Shown here: one piece after another, positions 50,778-58,681 of the stretch
How the letters are laid out: every line of letters begins with the position of its first letter
Numbering within the stretch: position 1 is the stretch's first letter
NCBI GenBank assembly: GCA_036559125.1
Contig: DATBTT010000048.1
Location: forward strand, 1-64,000
Source: JALYTZ01 sp036559125
GTDB taxonomy: Bacteria; Vulcanimicrobiota; Vulcanimicrobiia; Vulcanimicrobiales; Vulcanimicrobiaceae
Direction of reading: 5' to 3'
DNA: 64,000 nt
Program-made: the position numbers and the translations under genes
The notes under the pieces: generated by a model
The model's database searches: none
What the model was told of the DNA's origin: nothing
Seen by the model: only the letters and a program-made list of their open reading frames with translations

Positions 50778-52858
50778 AATCTGCGGCGTTCGTCTTCATC
50801 GGCGCTAAAGGCGGCGTCGGGACGAGCACGCTCGCATACGAGCTCGCGAAGTCGCTAACGAATAAGGGGAATGCCGCTCTCGTCGATGCGGACTTTTCGG
50901 GAAGGCGCAGCGTTGCGGTGCTGAGCGGCAAGACGCGCGAACTCGATGCTTCTCGCAGCGAACGCGAAGTTGCGGTCCATCGTTCGGGCGGCCTGACGAC
51001 GATCGAACTGACCGACAGTTACGACATGGCCCTGGCGCTCAACCTCGACGCAGTGGATCAACTGGCCGACGAGTTGGCGGAAGGGTACGCGCTGATTTAC
51101 GTCGATGCGCCGCAGCCGTTTTCGGCCGCCATCCGTAGCTTCGTCTGTCGAGCCTATCGGTTCCTAATCGTTGTCGAGCCGGACCTTCTCGGCCTGACCG
51201 GCGCTCGCGCAATGCTCAACGAACTGGTTCGGTTCGGCGTGCCGAAAACGCGAATCGTGGCCGTCATGGATTGGCACGTGGGCAAGCCGGAAATATCGAA
51301 GAACGAAGTAGAGAAAATCCTCGGGACCGACGTGGTTGCGGAGATTCCCCCAAAAAATGACCGCCAGTTCCACCGCGCGGTCGAGGCTCTCAATGCGTAT
51401 CTGCTGGCGGTGCCCGAGGCCGGTCCCATTGAATCGCTCAAACCTTCCGTGCGCGCTCCTCTGAGCGAACGGCGCCGTGAGAATCGGCGGGTGTTCTCCC
51501 TAAACGATCCGCTTATGCCTGCCAATCAATCGCATGCGGTGCGAGACGTCGATGCAGGTGAGGCCGCGCGCAACGCAATCAAGACGCAAATTCACGACGA
51601 ACTGGGAAAGCGTCTCGATTTCGTGCAGGCCAGTCACGTGCACAACGACGCACAAAAACTGGCGGAACTTCGCGTTAAGATCGACGAACTCACGCGGTCG
51701 ATCATTGCCGAGCGCTCGGACGTAGGCAGCCCCGAGGACTCTACGCGATTACGCCGCGAAGTTATCGATGAGGCCCTCGGCTTCGGACCCCTCGAGGATC
51801 TGCTTAGCGACGAATCGATCAGTGAAATAATGGTTAACGGGCCGAACAAAGTGTACGTGGAGCGCAAAGGCAAGATCGAGCTTACCTCCAAGCAGTTTAC
51901 CGATAATCGGCAATTGCGGTTGGTGATCGATCGCATCATCGCGCCCATCGGACGGCGCATCGACGAATCGGTGCCCATGGTCGATGCACGCCTTGCGGAC
52001 GGGTCGCGCGTCAACGCCATCATCGAACCGCTCTCGCTTAAGGGACCGACGCTCACGATCCGTCGATTCGGCACGAAGCGTCTGCAAGTCGCGGACCTGT
52101 TGCGCCTTGGAGCTTTGAACGAGCCCATGGTTCACTTCTTGCGCGCGTGCATTCAAAGCCGCATGAACATTGTCGTAAGCGGAGGCACGGGATCGGGAAA
52201 GACGACGCTTCTAAACATCCTTTCGGGCTTCATACCGCCGGACGAACGCATCGTCACTATCGAGGATGCGGCGGAATTGTTGCTCGATCAGCCGCACGTC
52301 GTGTCGCTCGAATCTCGCCCGGCGAACATCGAAGACCGCGGCGAGGTCAAAATCCGGGATTTGGTGCGCAATTCGCTGCGCATGCGCCCCGACCGCATCG
52401 TGGTTGGAGAGTGCCGCGGAGCCGAAGCGTTGGATATGCTTCAGGCGATGAATACGGGTCACGACGGCTCGCTTACGACGCTTCATGCCAATTCCGCGCG
52501 CGACGCCATGTCGCGCATTGAGACGCTCGTAATGATGGCCGGTTTCGATCTTCCGGTGCGCGCGATTCGGGAGCAAATAGCGAGCGCCGTCGACCTCGTC
52601 GTCCAATCGGCCCGCCTGCGTGACGGCAGCCGCAAGATCGTGAGCATTTGCGAAATCGTGGGCATGGAGGGCGACGTCGTTACCATGCAAGAGGTCGTAA
52701 AATATACGATGCACGGGGTCAACGAGGACGGTAGCGTTATCGGGAAGTTCGAGTACACGGGCGTGCAACCGCACTCGCTGCGCCGCTTCGACGAATCCGG
52801 TACGTCCTTCGACACGCGGGAACTGTCCGAAATGCCTTCGGCCGGGGCGCTCTGGTAG
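50774..52858 (+). CDS. TadZ-TadA fusion: MinD-like localiser joined to pilus ATPase
   Basis: This 694-residue protein joins two normally separate Tad proteins. Residues 1-215 are TadZ/CpaE-like: deviant Walker A KGGVGTST (12-19), VDADFSGRR, VYVDAPQPF-like acidic strand. A linker (about 215-260) leads to TadA/CpaF (about 262-690): HDELGKRLDF, IMVNGPNKVYVERKG, Walker A GGTGSGKT (470-477), TIEDAAELLLDQPHVVSLESRP, GECRGAEALDMLQAMNTGHDGSLTTLHANS. Normally TadZ places the TadA hexamer at a pole; here one chain does both. The GTG of TadB overlaps its stop codon. Confidence 0.93.
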   Translation: MKSAAFVFIGAKGGVGTSTLAYELAKSLTNKGNAALVDADFSGRRSVAVLSGKTRELDASRSEREVAVHRSGGLTTIELTDSYDMALALNLDAVDQLADELAEGYALIYVDAPQPFSAAIRSFVCRAYRFLIVVEPDLLGLTGARAMLNELVRFGVPKTRIVAVMDWHVGKPEISKNEVEKILGTDVVAEIPPKNDRQFHRAVEALNAYLLAVPEAGPIESLKPSVRAPLSERRRENRRVFSLNDPLMPANQSHAVRDVDAGEAARNAIKTQIHDELGKRLDFVQASHVHNDAQKLAELRVKIDELTRSIIAERSDVGSPEDSTRLRREVIDEALGFGPLEDLLSDESISEIMVNGPNKVYVERKGKIELTSKQFTDNRQLRLVIDRIIAPIGRRIDESVPMVDARLADGSRVNAIIEPLSLKGPTLTIRRFGTKRLQVADLLRLGALNEPMVHFLRACIQSRMNIVVSGGTGSGKTTLLNILSGFIPPDERIVTIEDAAELLLDQPHVVSLESRPANIEDRGEVKIRDLVRNSLRMRPDRIVVGECRGAEALDMLQAMNTGHDGSLTTLHANSARDAMSRIETLVMMAGFDLPVRAIREQIASAVDLVVQSARLRDGSRKIVSICEIVGMEGDVVTMQEVVKYTMHGVNEDGSVIGKFEYTGVQPHSLRRFDESGTSFDTRELSEMPSAGALW

Positions 52859-53721
52859 TGACGACCGGCATATTTCCGCTTCTGATCGCCTTCGGAGTCA
52901 TTGCCTTTGTCGGCGTGATGGCCTTCGCATTTGCAAAACCACTCGCAGAACGGGGCGTCCTTTTTGTAAAGCGCTTTTCCGGACACCTCGAAATTGCCGG
53001 AATCGAACGAAAACCCGAGGAGATCGTCGCGATGACTGCGGGTGGAGGCGTCGCGCTGTGGGCTTTGATCGCAGTCATTCTCCGGCCGGGATTTGTGGTT
53101 GCGGCCATGCTCTTGCCACTTTTGGTCGGACTCGCGTGTGGTGGTTTCTACGCCTACGTTACGCTTAAGAGCGGCAAGCGCAAAGAAGCATTCTTGACGC
53201 AACTTGAGGTCGCTCTCCGGCTTATTTCCAGTGGCCTGCGCATCGGCTTGAGTTTACGCCAGTCGATGAATTTAGTATCGGAGGAGCTTCTCGATCCGGC
53301 GCGCCACGAATTTCAGCGAATGATCGGACAGACGAACATCGGCATCACCCCGTACGATGCGCTGGACGATCTGGCCGAGCGACTACCGAGCGGCGAGACC
53401 TTGATGCTTGCCCGGGTCGTGCGGATTCAATCGCAGACCGGTGGTAATCTTGCGACTATTCTCGAGCAGCTTGCCGGAACGATAAAAGAGCGTCGCCGCA
53501 TCGCTCGCAAAGTCAGTGCGCTAACGGCCGAGGGCCGTGCAGGCGCGCTGGTTCTCGAGGCGTTACCGATAGGCGTGGGCGGCTTCTTGATGCTAACTCA
53601 ACACGACATGGCCGTTGCCTTACTGACAACGCTGATCGGCCACGCGACGCTGGTTATGGTTGGCGTTCTCGAAATAATCGCCATATTCTGGCTGAGTCAA
53701 ATGCTGAAGGTACGGGCGTGA
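52858..53721 (+). CDS. tadB: TadB inner-membrane platform protein
   Basis: The 287-residue protein is a type II secretion F-family platform with helices at the start (about 4-25, 65-100) and end (about 250-285). The cytosolic part reads LRLISSGLRIGLSLRQSMNLVSEELLDPARHEFQRM and MLARVVRIQSQTGGNLATILEQLAGTIKERRR, the family hallmark. The start codon GTG overlaps the fusion's TAG by one base. TadB and TadC together form the base for the pilus machine. Confidence 0.92.
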   Translation: MTTGIFPLLIAFGVIAFVGVMAFAFAKPLAERGVLFVKRFSGHLEIAGIERKPEEIVAMTAGGGVALWALIAVILRPGFVVAAMLLPLLVGLACGGFYAYVTLKSGKRKEAFLTQLEVALRLISSGLRIGLSLRQSMNLVSEELLDPARHEFQRMIGQTNIGITPYDALDDLAERLPSGETLMLARVVRIQSQTGGNLATILEQLAGTIKERRRIARKVSALTAEGRAGALVLEALPIGVGGFLMLTQHDMAVALLTTLIGHATLVMVGVLEIIAIFWLSQMLKVRA

Positions 53722-54584
53722 TGGGTAGCGTGGGGACGTTAGTCTTCGCGATCCCGCTCGTAGGCGGCATCTCGATATTTCTCTTTGCGATGTCGCTCAT
53801 TCCGCAAAAAAGTCCGCTAACGCTTCAACTCGAGGAAATCAAAGGCCGGAACCTGACCGGACCGCAGGTCAATCGCTTCGCCGTCATCGAGAAGATCTTC
53901 GGCGACGAAGGCCGGGGGCGCGTGCAAAAGCAGTTGATAGAAGCGGGTTGGTATACGGTGACTCCGGCGCAGATCGGCGCGCGCATGGCGGCCGGCGCAA
54001 TCGTCGGAATAGCCGCCGGGGTGCTGTTGATGGTTCTGCTGCACAAGTTCAACCCGTTGTTCCTCGCGATTGCGGCGATTTTGGCCGCCGTTGGAACCTA
54101 CGCGCCGATGGTGTTGATGACGCGCGCCATCGATTCACGTAAACTGTCCGTGCAAAAAGCTTTGCCCGATTTTCTGGATATGGTCGCCACGACGGTTCAG
54201 GCAGGCCTATCGATGAATGCCGCGCTCGCATACGCGACGCAGGCGGCTCCGGGAGCGCTCGGTGAGGAAGTCAAGGAAACGCTCTCGCAGATGCGGCTGG
54301 GGCGCAGCCGCGTGGACGCCCTGCGCGCGATGTCCGCTCGCGTCAATCAAGAGGAACTGAATTCGACGATATCCGCAATCACGCAGGCGGAAAAGCTCGG
54401 AGCGAACATTTCGAAAGTCCTCTGCGAACTGGCCGAAGAAGTGCGCAATCGCCGCATCATGCTGGTGGAAGAGCAAGCCGCGAAGCTTCCGATCAAAATG
54501 ATCTTCCCGATGGCGTTTTGCCTATTGCCGGCGCTCTTCGCCATCATCTTCGGTGCCGTCGGCGCGAGAATGGTGCATCACTAG
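53718..54584 (+). CDS. tadC: TadC inner-membrane platform protein
   Basis: The 288-residue protein has the same T2SS F fold: GPQVNRFAVIEKIFGDEGR, KALPDFLDMVATTVQAGLSMNAALAYA, AISAITQAEKLGANISKVLCELAEEVRNRR and a C-terminal helix pair. It overlaps TadB by 4 bases and the next gene by one base. Confidence 0.92.
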   Translation: MMGSVGTLVFAIPLVGGISIFLFAMSLIPQKSPLTLQLEEIKGRNLTGPQVNRFAVIEKIFGDEGRGRVQKQLIEAGWYTVTPAQIGARMAAGAIVGIAAGVLLMVLLHKFNPLFLAIAAILAAVGTYAPMVLMTRAIDSRKLSVQKALPDFLDMVATTVQAGLSMNAALAYATQAAPGALGEEVKETLSQMRLGRSRVDALRAMSARVNQEELNSTISAITQAEKLGANISKVLCELAEEVRNRRIMLVEEQAAKLPIKMIFPMAFCLLPALFAIIFGAVGARMVHH

Positions 54585-55195
54585 TGCTCTTTGCAAATAT
54601 GTTTTTTACGGGCCTCCTCTACGGTACGCTGGCCTTTGTGGGAGCCGCCTGGAGTGCGAGGATGTGCGCGAACCTGCCGCTTCTTGAAGACGGACCGCAG
54701 GCTGCGGTGCCGCCGGTGAAAGCGCTGGTCGCCGGAGCGGCGGCGATCGGTATTCTCATCGCGCTGCATCGCGCGCCGCCGCAACAAACGCTCTTGCTGG
54801 GCATCGTGGTTTTGGCGCTTGCAGCAATTTGGTGTAGCGATACCTCCCACGGCATCGTTCCCGACGTGTTTACCCTCGGACCCTTGGCCGCAATCCTACT
54901 GGTCGCGGTGCTGATGCAGCAGTGGTGGATCGTTCTCTCGGCTGCGGTGCCGTTCGTGCCGTTTGCGATAGCCGCTTTGCTTTCCAAAGGTCGCGGCATG
55001 GGCTGGGGCGACGTTAAGCTGGTGGCGCTAGGCGGGGCGCTGCTCGGAATGCAACTGTCGATCGTTGCGTTCATGGCTGCGTGCATCGCTGCGGTCGTCG
55101 TCAGCCGCTTTCAGCGCCGCGCAACCGGCCCAATCGCTTTCGCACCCTATCTTTGCGCCGCAATCGGCCTGTCATTGGGAGTAGTTGGTAGGTAA
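54584..55195 (+). CDS. Second A24 prepilin peptidase-like protein
   Basis: Starting with GTG 54584 in the TAGTG overlap with TadC, the 203-residue product is a membrane protein with about six helices. Motifs: IWCSDTSHGIVPDVFTL (Asp) and GMGWGDVKLVALGGALLG (GxGD, the second catalytic Asp). No zinc or methylase domain is present. A second peptidase at the end of the operon may process the minor pseudopilins. Confidence 0.85.
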   Translation: MLFANMFFTGLLYGTLAFVGAAWSARMCANLPLLEDGPQAAVPPVKALVAGAAAIGILIALHRAPPQQTLLLGIVVLALAAIWCSDTSHGIVPDVFTLGPLAAILLVAVLMQQWWIVLSAAVPFVPFAIAALLSKGRGMGWGDVKLVALGGALLGMQLSIVAFMAACIAAVVVSRFQRRATGPIAFAPYLCAAIGLSLGVVGR

Positions 55196-55197
55196 TC

Positions 55198-55614
55198 ATG
55201 GCTTTGTTGATTCGGAACAAGACGACCGGGACGGTTATCGCGGGCGGCGTGGAAATAGCCAGGGGGCGGCTCGAGCGCCTTATCGGGTTGATCGGACGCG
55301 TTTCGGTCGCATCCGACGCAGGTTTGTGGTTCGACAGGTGCCGGGCCATCCACACCCTATTCGTTCGCGCGCCCCTCGACGTCATCTGGCTGGACCGGGA
55401 TCTACGAGTCGTGGAGATGGCGATCAACGTACGACCGTGGACGTTCGCCGTAACGTGCTCGAAGGCGCACTCGGTGCTGGAACTCGGTTCGGGTGCAACG
55501 CGCGACGTGCTGGTAGGCGATACGTTGTCGTTCGAGGCGCAGGCGCTGGTTCGCGAACCGTTTACCCTACACGCGTCGGATGTCGATTCCCAACTGGAGC
55601 GCTTCGCAAGCTGA
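55198..55614 (+). CDS. DUF192 family protein
   Basis: The 138-residue protein has LIRNKTTGTVIAGGVEIARGRLERLIGLIGR, WFDRCRAIHTLFVRAPLDVIWLDRDLRVVEM and LGSGATRDVLVGDTLSF, the DUF192 pattern of small envelope proteins. It is the last gene of the operon, 2 bases after the peptidase. Function is unknown; these proteins also occur beside Tad genes elsewhere, which I recall only loosely. It overlaps the convergent GT87 gene by 53 bases. Confidence 0.85.
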   Translation: MALLIRNKTTGTVIAGGVEIARGRLERLIGLIGRVSVASDAGLWFDRCRAIHTLFVRAPLDVIWLDRDLRVVEMAINVRPWTFAVTCSKAHSVLELGSGATRDVLVGDTLSFEAQALVREPFTLHASDVDSQLERFAS

Positions 55615-57004
55615 CCGCACCGTATGCTTGCATTCCGGAGGCGAGCAGCAGCCCCAGGCCCGCGAAGGTCATCGCTTTATCGAACCACCAAATCGAGAAA
55701 ACGATCGACGTGTCGTTGAACGCTTTCCAGGTGACGTCGACAGGCGCATCCGGCGCAGGCTTGCGAATGTGCGACGTGCTCACGAAGGTTTGCGTCATCG
55801 CCCCCACTTCGAGTATGTGCGCGCGAGCGAAGAACAGCACCAGCGTGATGCTTGCGGTTATTAGCAGCAACGGCATCGGCTTCCATCGCCACCACACGAG
55901 TACGATGAGGCACGCCGGTGCGATGGTTGCAAACGGCGCCCAGTTTATCACGTTCTCCCACGGAACCGCCAGCAGCGCGACGGCAATCCACGCGCGATTG
56001 GCCCCGGTGCGCGATGCCAACATGCATGCCAGCAGTGTCGCGACGGCAATTTCGGAGAGATGAATGAAGCTGCCACCCATCACGGAGCATGCGGCCGGCA
56101 CGGCGACGAGAAACGCCCGGTCACCGTACCGCCGGGCGATGTGATGCCCGAGACTGACGCCCACGATCAACATCAACGCGTACTGAACGGAGCCGATCCG
56201 TACGGCCGTCGCTGCCGGAATGCCGAGGTGATAGAGCAACGTCGTCAGGCTGAACTGCGCGAGGTTGTTCACTTCGGAAGCGGCGTGATGTGGCAATAGC
56301 GACGTGAAATAGAACAGCGAGGTGTAAGGTGCAGCGACGCAGAGCGAAAGCACCGCAAGCGCGAGCGCTGCGACCGCAAACCGCCACCGGACCGCGGGAA
56401 CGAACAAAAAGAGCGCGGCGTCGACCGGTAGCGCGACGTGCGGTTCGATCATGGCGAGCGCGCCGCAAACGACCGTAGCCGTCCATCGTTCGCGGCGGGC
56501 GAAATACGCCGCCAGAAACAAAAGCGCAATCGGCACGGGAGCCAGGCCGCCTTGTGGAATCGACGGCATCCCGATGGCTAGCGCCGACGCGGCAATCGCA
56601 CACGGCAGCGGTAAGCGTGACAGCCGCGCGACCACCCACGCGCTAACCGCGATGCTCGCTAGGAGAATTAACCACCACACGATCTTCGCCCAGAGGAACG
56701 GCAACAATGACAGCGGGACGAAGAATGCGAGCGCATACGGTGGCAGCGGCGCCGGCACGGTAACGTTTTGAAACTTGCGCGAGAGGGCGGGCGCCGCTTG
56801 CGCTTCGCAGTCGTGCAACGGCTGATCGAGGTACGGATTCGCGCGTTCCGCTATGACGGCGCCCCCGCAATAAAATGCCTGGAAATCGAATCCGTTGTCG
56901 ACGACCGGGTGGATCCAGAGGTTGGCCGTCGCGGCCAGCGCGAGAGCCAGTAAAATCCCGATCGTCCATTTCAAACTGCGCGGCAGCATTGCAAGCGATT
57001 GCAT
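55562..57004 (-). CDS. GT87/DUF2029-like integral membrane glycosyltransferase
   Basis: The 480-residue protein has about 11-12 helices. The N-terminal loop GFDFQAFYCGGAVIAERANPYL holds the acidic and Y-C-G residues typical of the GT-C fold, in which polyprenyl-phosphate-mannose is the donor. The sequence then has periplasmic loops rich in aromatic residues. It overlaps DUF192 (convergent) by 53 bases and starts 1 base after the STAND regulator's stop, so the two minus-strand genes are probably cotranscribed. Confidence 0.8.
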   Translation of the reverse strand: MQSLAMLPRSLKWTIGILLALALAATANLWIHPVVDNGFDFQAFYCGGAVIAERANPYLDQPLHDCEAQAAPALSRKFQNVTVPAPLPPYALAFFVPLSLLPFLWAKIVWWLILLASIAVSAWVVARLSRLPLPCAIAASALAIGMPSIPQGGLAPVPIALLFLAAYFARRERWTATVVCGALAMIEPHVALPVDAALFLFVPAVRWRFAVAALALAVLSLCVAAPYTSLFYFTSLLPHHAASEVNNLAQFSLTTLLYHLGIPAATAVRIGSVQYALMLIVGVSLGHHIARRYGDRAFLVAVPAACSVMGGSFIHLSEIAVATLLACMLASRTGANRAWIAVALLAVPWENVINWAPFATIAPACLIVLVWWRWKPMPLLLITASITLVLFFARAHILEVGAMTQTFVSTSHIRKPAPDAPVDVTWKAFNDTSIVFSIWWFDKAMTFAGLGLLLASGMQAYGAVSLRSAPVGNRHPTRVG

Positions 57005-58534
57005 TTAGCTCACCCGCACGGTCATAGGCTGTTCCTCACTAAGACTCGCGAAAACGGCGCTCGCTTTCGCCGCATACTCGATCGTGTGCGCCGTGTCGCC
57101 CTTTTCTCGATAGATCCCTTCGATGCGACGCAACACTATGTGATAAAGCGATTCATAGAGTGCGGCGTTGGTCTCGATCCACGGCTCGGCACCGTCGCTC
57201 CAGCCTAAACGCCCGGTATAGAGCGAATCGGCGGCTCGATAGTGCGCGAGCGCTTCGTTGACGTTGCCGAGTTGATATTGTTTGTCGCCGTCGCTGACGT
57301 GGAGGCGGAAGCGCCGCGCATCGAGGGTGATGTGGGAGAAGCTAACCGCAACGTCGCCGTCGGAAGTGAAATAGCGGTCGACGTGGCCGGGTCCTACGAT
57401 GAGGCCGATCGCTTTGCGAATGTTGCTGCAGGCGACGCGGAGGTTGGCAAATGCGAGCGAGGGGTCGACGTCGGGCCAAAATGCGTGGCAGAGTTCCTCG
57501 CGCGAGGAACTGCCGTGTTCTTTGAGCAGTAAGTACTTGACGATCTGCTGGTCGCGACGGCGGACCCATTTGACGGCGCGGTTACCGATTTTCGCGTCGA
57601 AGGAACCAAACATCCGCGCGATCATCGGCGCCGCATCGGCCACGATTCCCGGCGCTTGCGCGGCGCCGTGCCGGCTTCCCATAAGGTGCGCGGCAACGCG
57701 ATAGGGGCGATAGCCAAAGTCGGGATCGCGCGCGACAAAAGCGCCGCGCCGTTCGAGTAGCGCGAGATCGTTTTCATCGTCGAGCATGCCGGTGCCGACC
57801 AACGTGTCCCACAGGTCCGCGCTTACGCCGGTCAGGCTTCCGATGGACGCGTCGATGAATTCGCGAAAGAAAAACGATTGCGATTCCGACCATCGCGCAT
57901 AGGCGTTGCGCAATGACCGGCCGTGCGCGCCGGCTTCACGAACGGCGCCGGCGACCACGATAGGCCAGCCCTCGGTTTCCTCGGCGAAGCGTTGAACGTC
58001 CGCCGGCGTGTAGGCAACTCCGAGGGCGTCGGCCACTCGCTCGATCTCCCCGGTTTCAAAAGCCAGCGCACGGGCGTCGCAAACGACCGCAAGGCCATGG
58101 GGCACGAGCCGGGAGATATCTAGTACCTCGCGCGATCGAGAGGCGTAAATAAGTGACACATTGTCGGGGGCGGTCTCGACCAAACGCGCCAGGGCAGCGG
58201 CGACGTCGGGAGCGAGCAGTTCGAGGTTGTCGATAGCCAAGTCGACCGGACCGTCTGCGACGATTGCCCTCAGCAGGGCATCGAGGGAGCGCGACGCCGG
58301 TAGATCCAGCGTCTCGGCAACTTCATTGACGATCTCCTCGAGCGTGAGGCCGGCGCTCGCGCTCACATAGGCATAGGGGCGCGTCGCATTGCGTAGATGC
58401 GTTACGATGGCCGTGGTTTTTCCCGAACCGGACGGAGCAACTAAGAACCGCAGCGGACTGCCCGTATGGCGCGTAAACCATGTGGCAACTCGCTGGCGTT
58501 CGATTGTCCCCGGTGCGAGGCGAGGAAGCGGCAT
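57005..58534 (-). CDS. STAND ATPase with C-terminal SARP/BTAD-like DNA-binding domain
   Basis: The 509-residue protein has an ATPase with Walker A APSGSGKT (33-40) and LIYASRSREVLDISRL. A winged helix follows (about 330-410: QQIVKYLLLKEHGSSSREELCHAFWPDVDPSLAFANLRVACSNIRKAIG), then a BTAD-type TPR (about 415-500). This is the reverse of usual SARP order, with the DNA-binding domain in the middle. It probably regulates the GT87 gene or a divergent target; the dxs gene is divergent, 147 bases away. Confidence 0.82.
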   Translation of the reverse strand: MPLPRLAPGTIERQRVATWFTRHTGSPLRFLVAPSGSGKTTAIVTHLRNATRPYAYVSASAGLTLEEIVNEVAETLDLPASRSLDALLRAIVADGPVDLAIDNLELLAPDVAAALARLVETAPDNVSLIYASRSREVLDISRLVPHGLAVVCDARALAFETGEIERVADALGVAYTPADVQRFAEETEGWPIVVAGAVREAGAHGRSLRNAYARWSESQSFFFREFIDASIGSLTGVSADLWDTLVGTGMLDDENDLALLERRGAFVARDPDFGYRPYRVAAHLMGSRHGAAQAPGIVADAAPMIARMFGSFDAKIGNRAVKWVRRRDQQIVKYLLLKEHGSSSREELCHAFWPDVDPSLAFANLRVACSNIRKAIGLIVGPGHVDRYFTSDGDVAVSFSHITLDARRFRLHVSDGDKQYQLGNVNEALAHYRAADSLYTGRLGWSDGAEPWIETNAALYESLYHIVLRRIEGIYREKGDTAHTIEYAAKASAVFASLSEEQPMTVRVS

Positions 58535-58634
58535 GAAATAGCCCCGAGAAAGCGACCGTATACCTTCAATCGGCCGTTCCCCCGCCGAAGATTACGCAAA
58601 ACGCACGGGGCCGGCATCAGACCAAGGTTATTAG

Positions 58635-58649
58635 CTTTGCATGACAAAG
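58635..58649. promoter_or_regulatory. Palindromic operator candidate before dxs
   Basis: CTTTG-CATGA-CAAAG lies 33 bases before the dxs start, in the spacer between dxs and the STAND regulator. It might be an operator for that regulator. Confidence 0.35.
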
Positions 58650-58681
58650 TTATTCCGGGATCGAAACGCTGAGGACATCCT

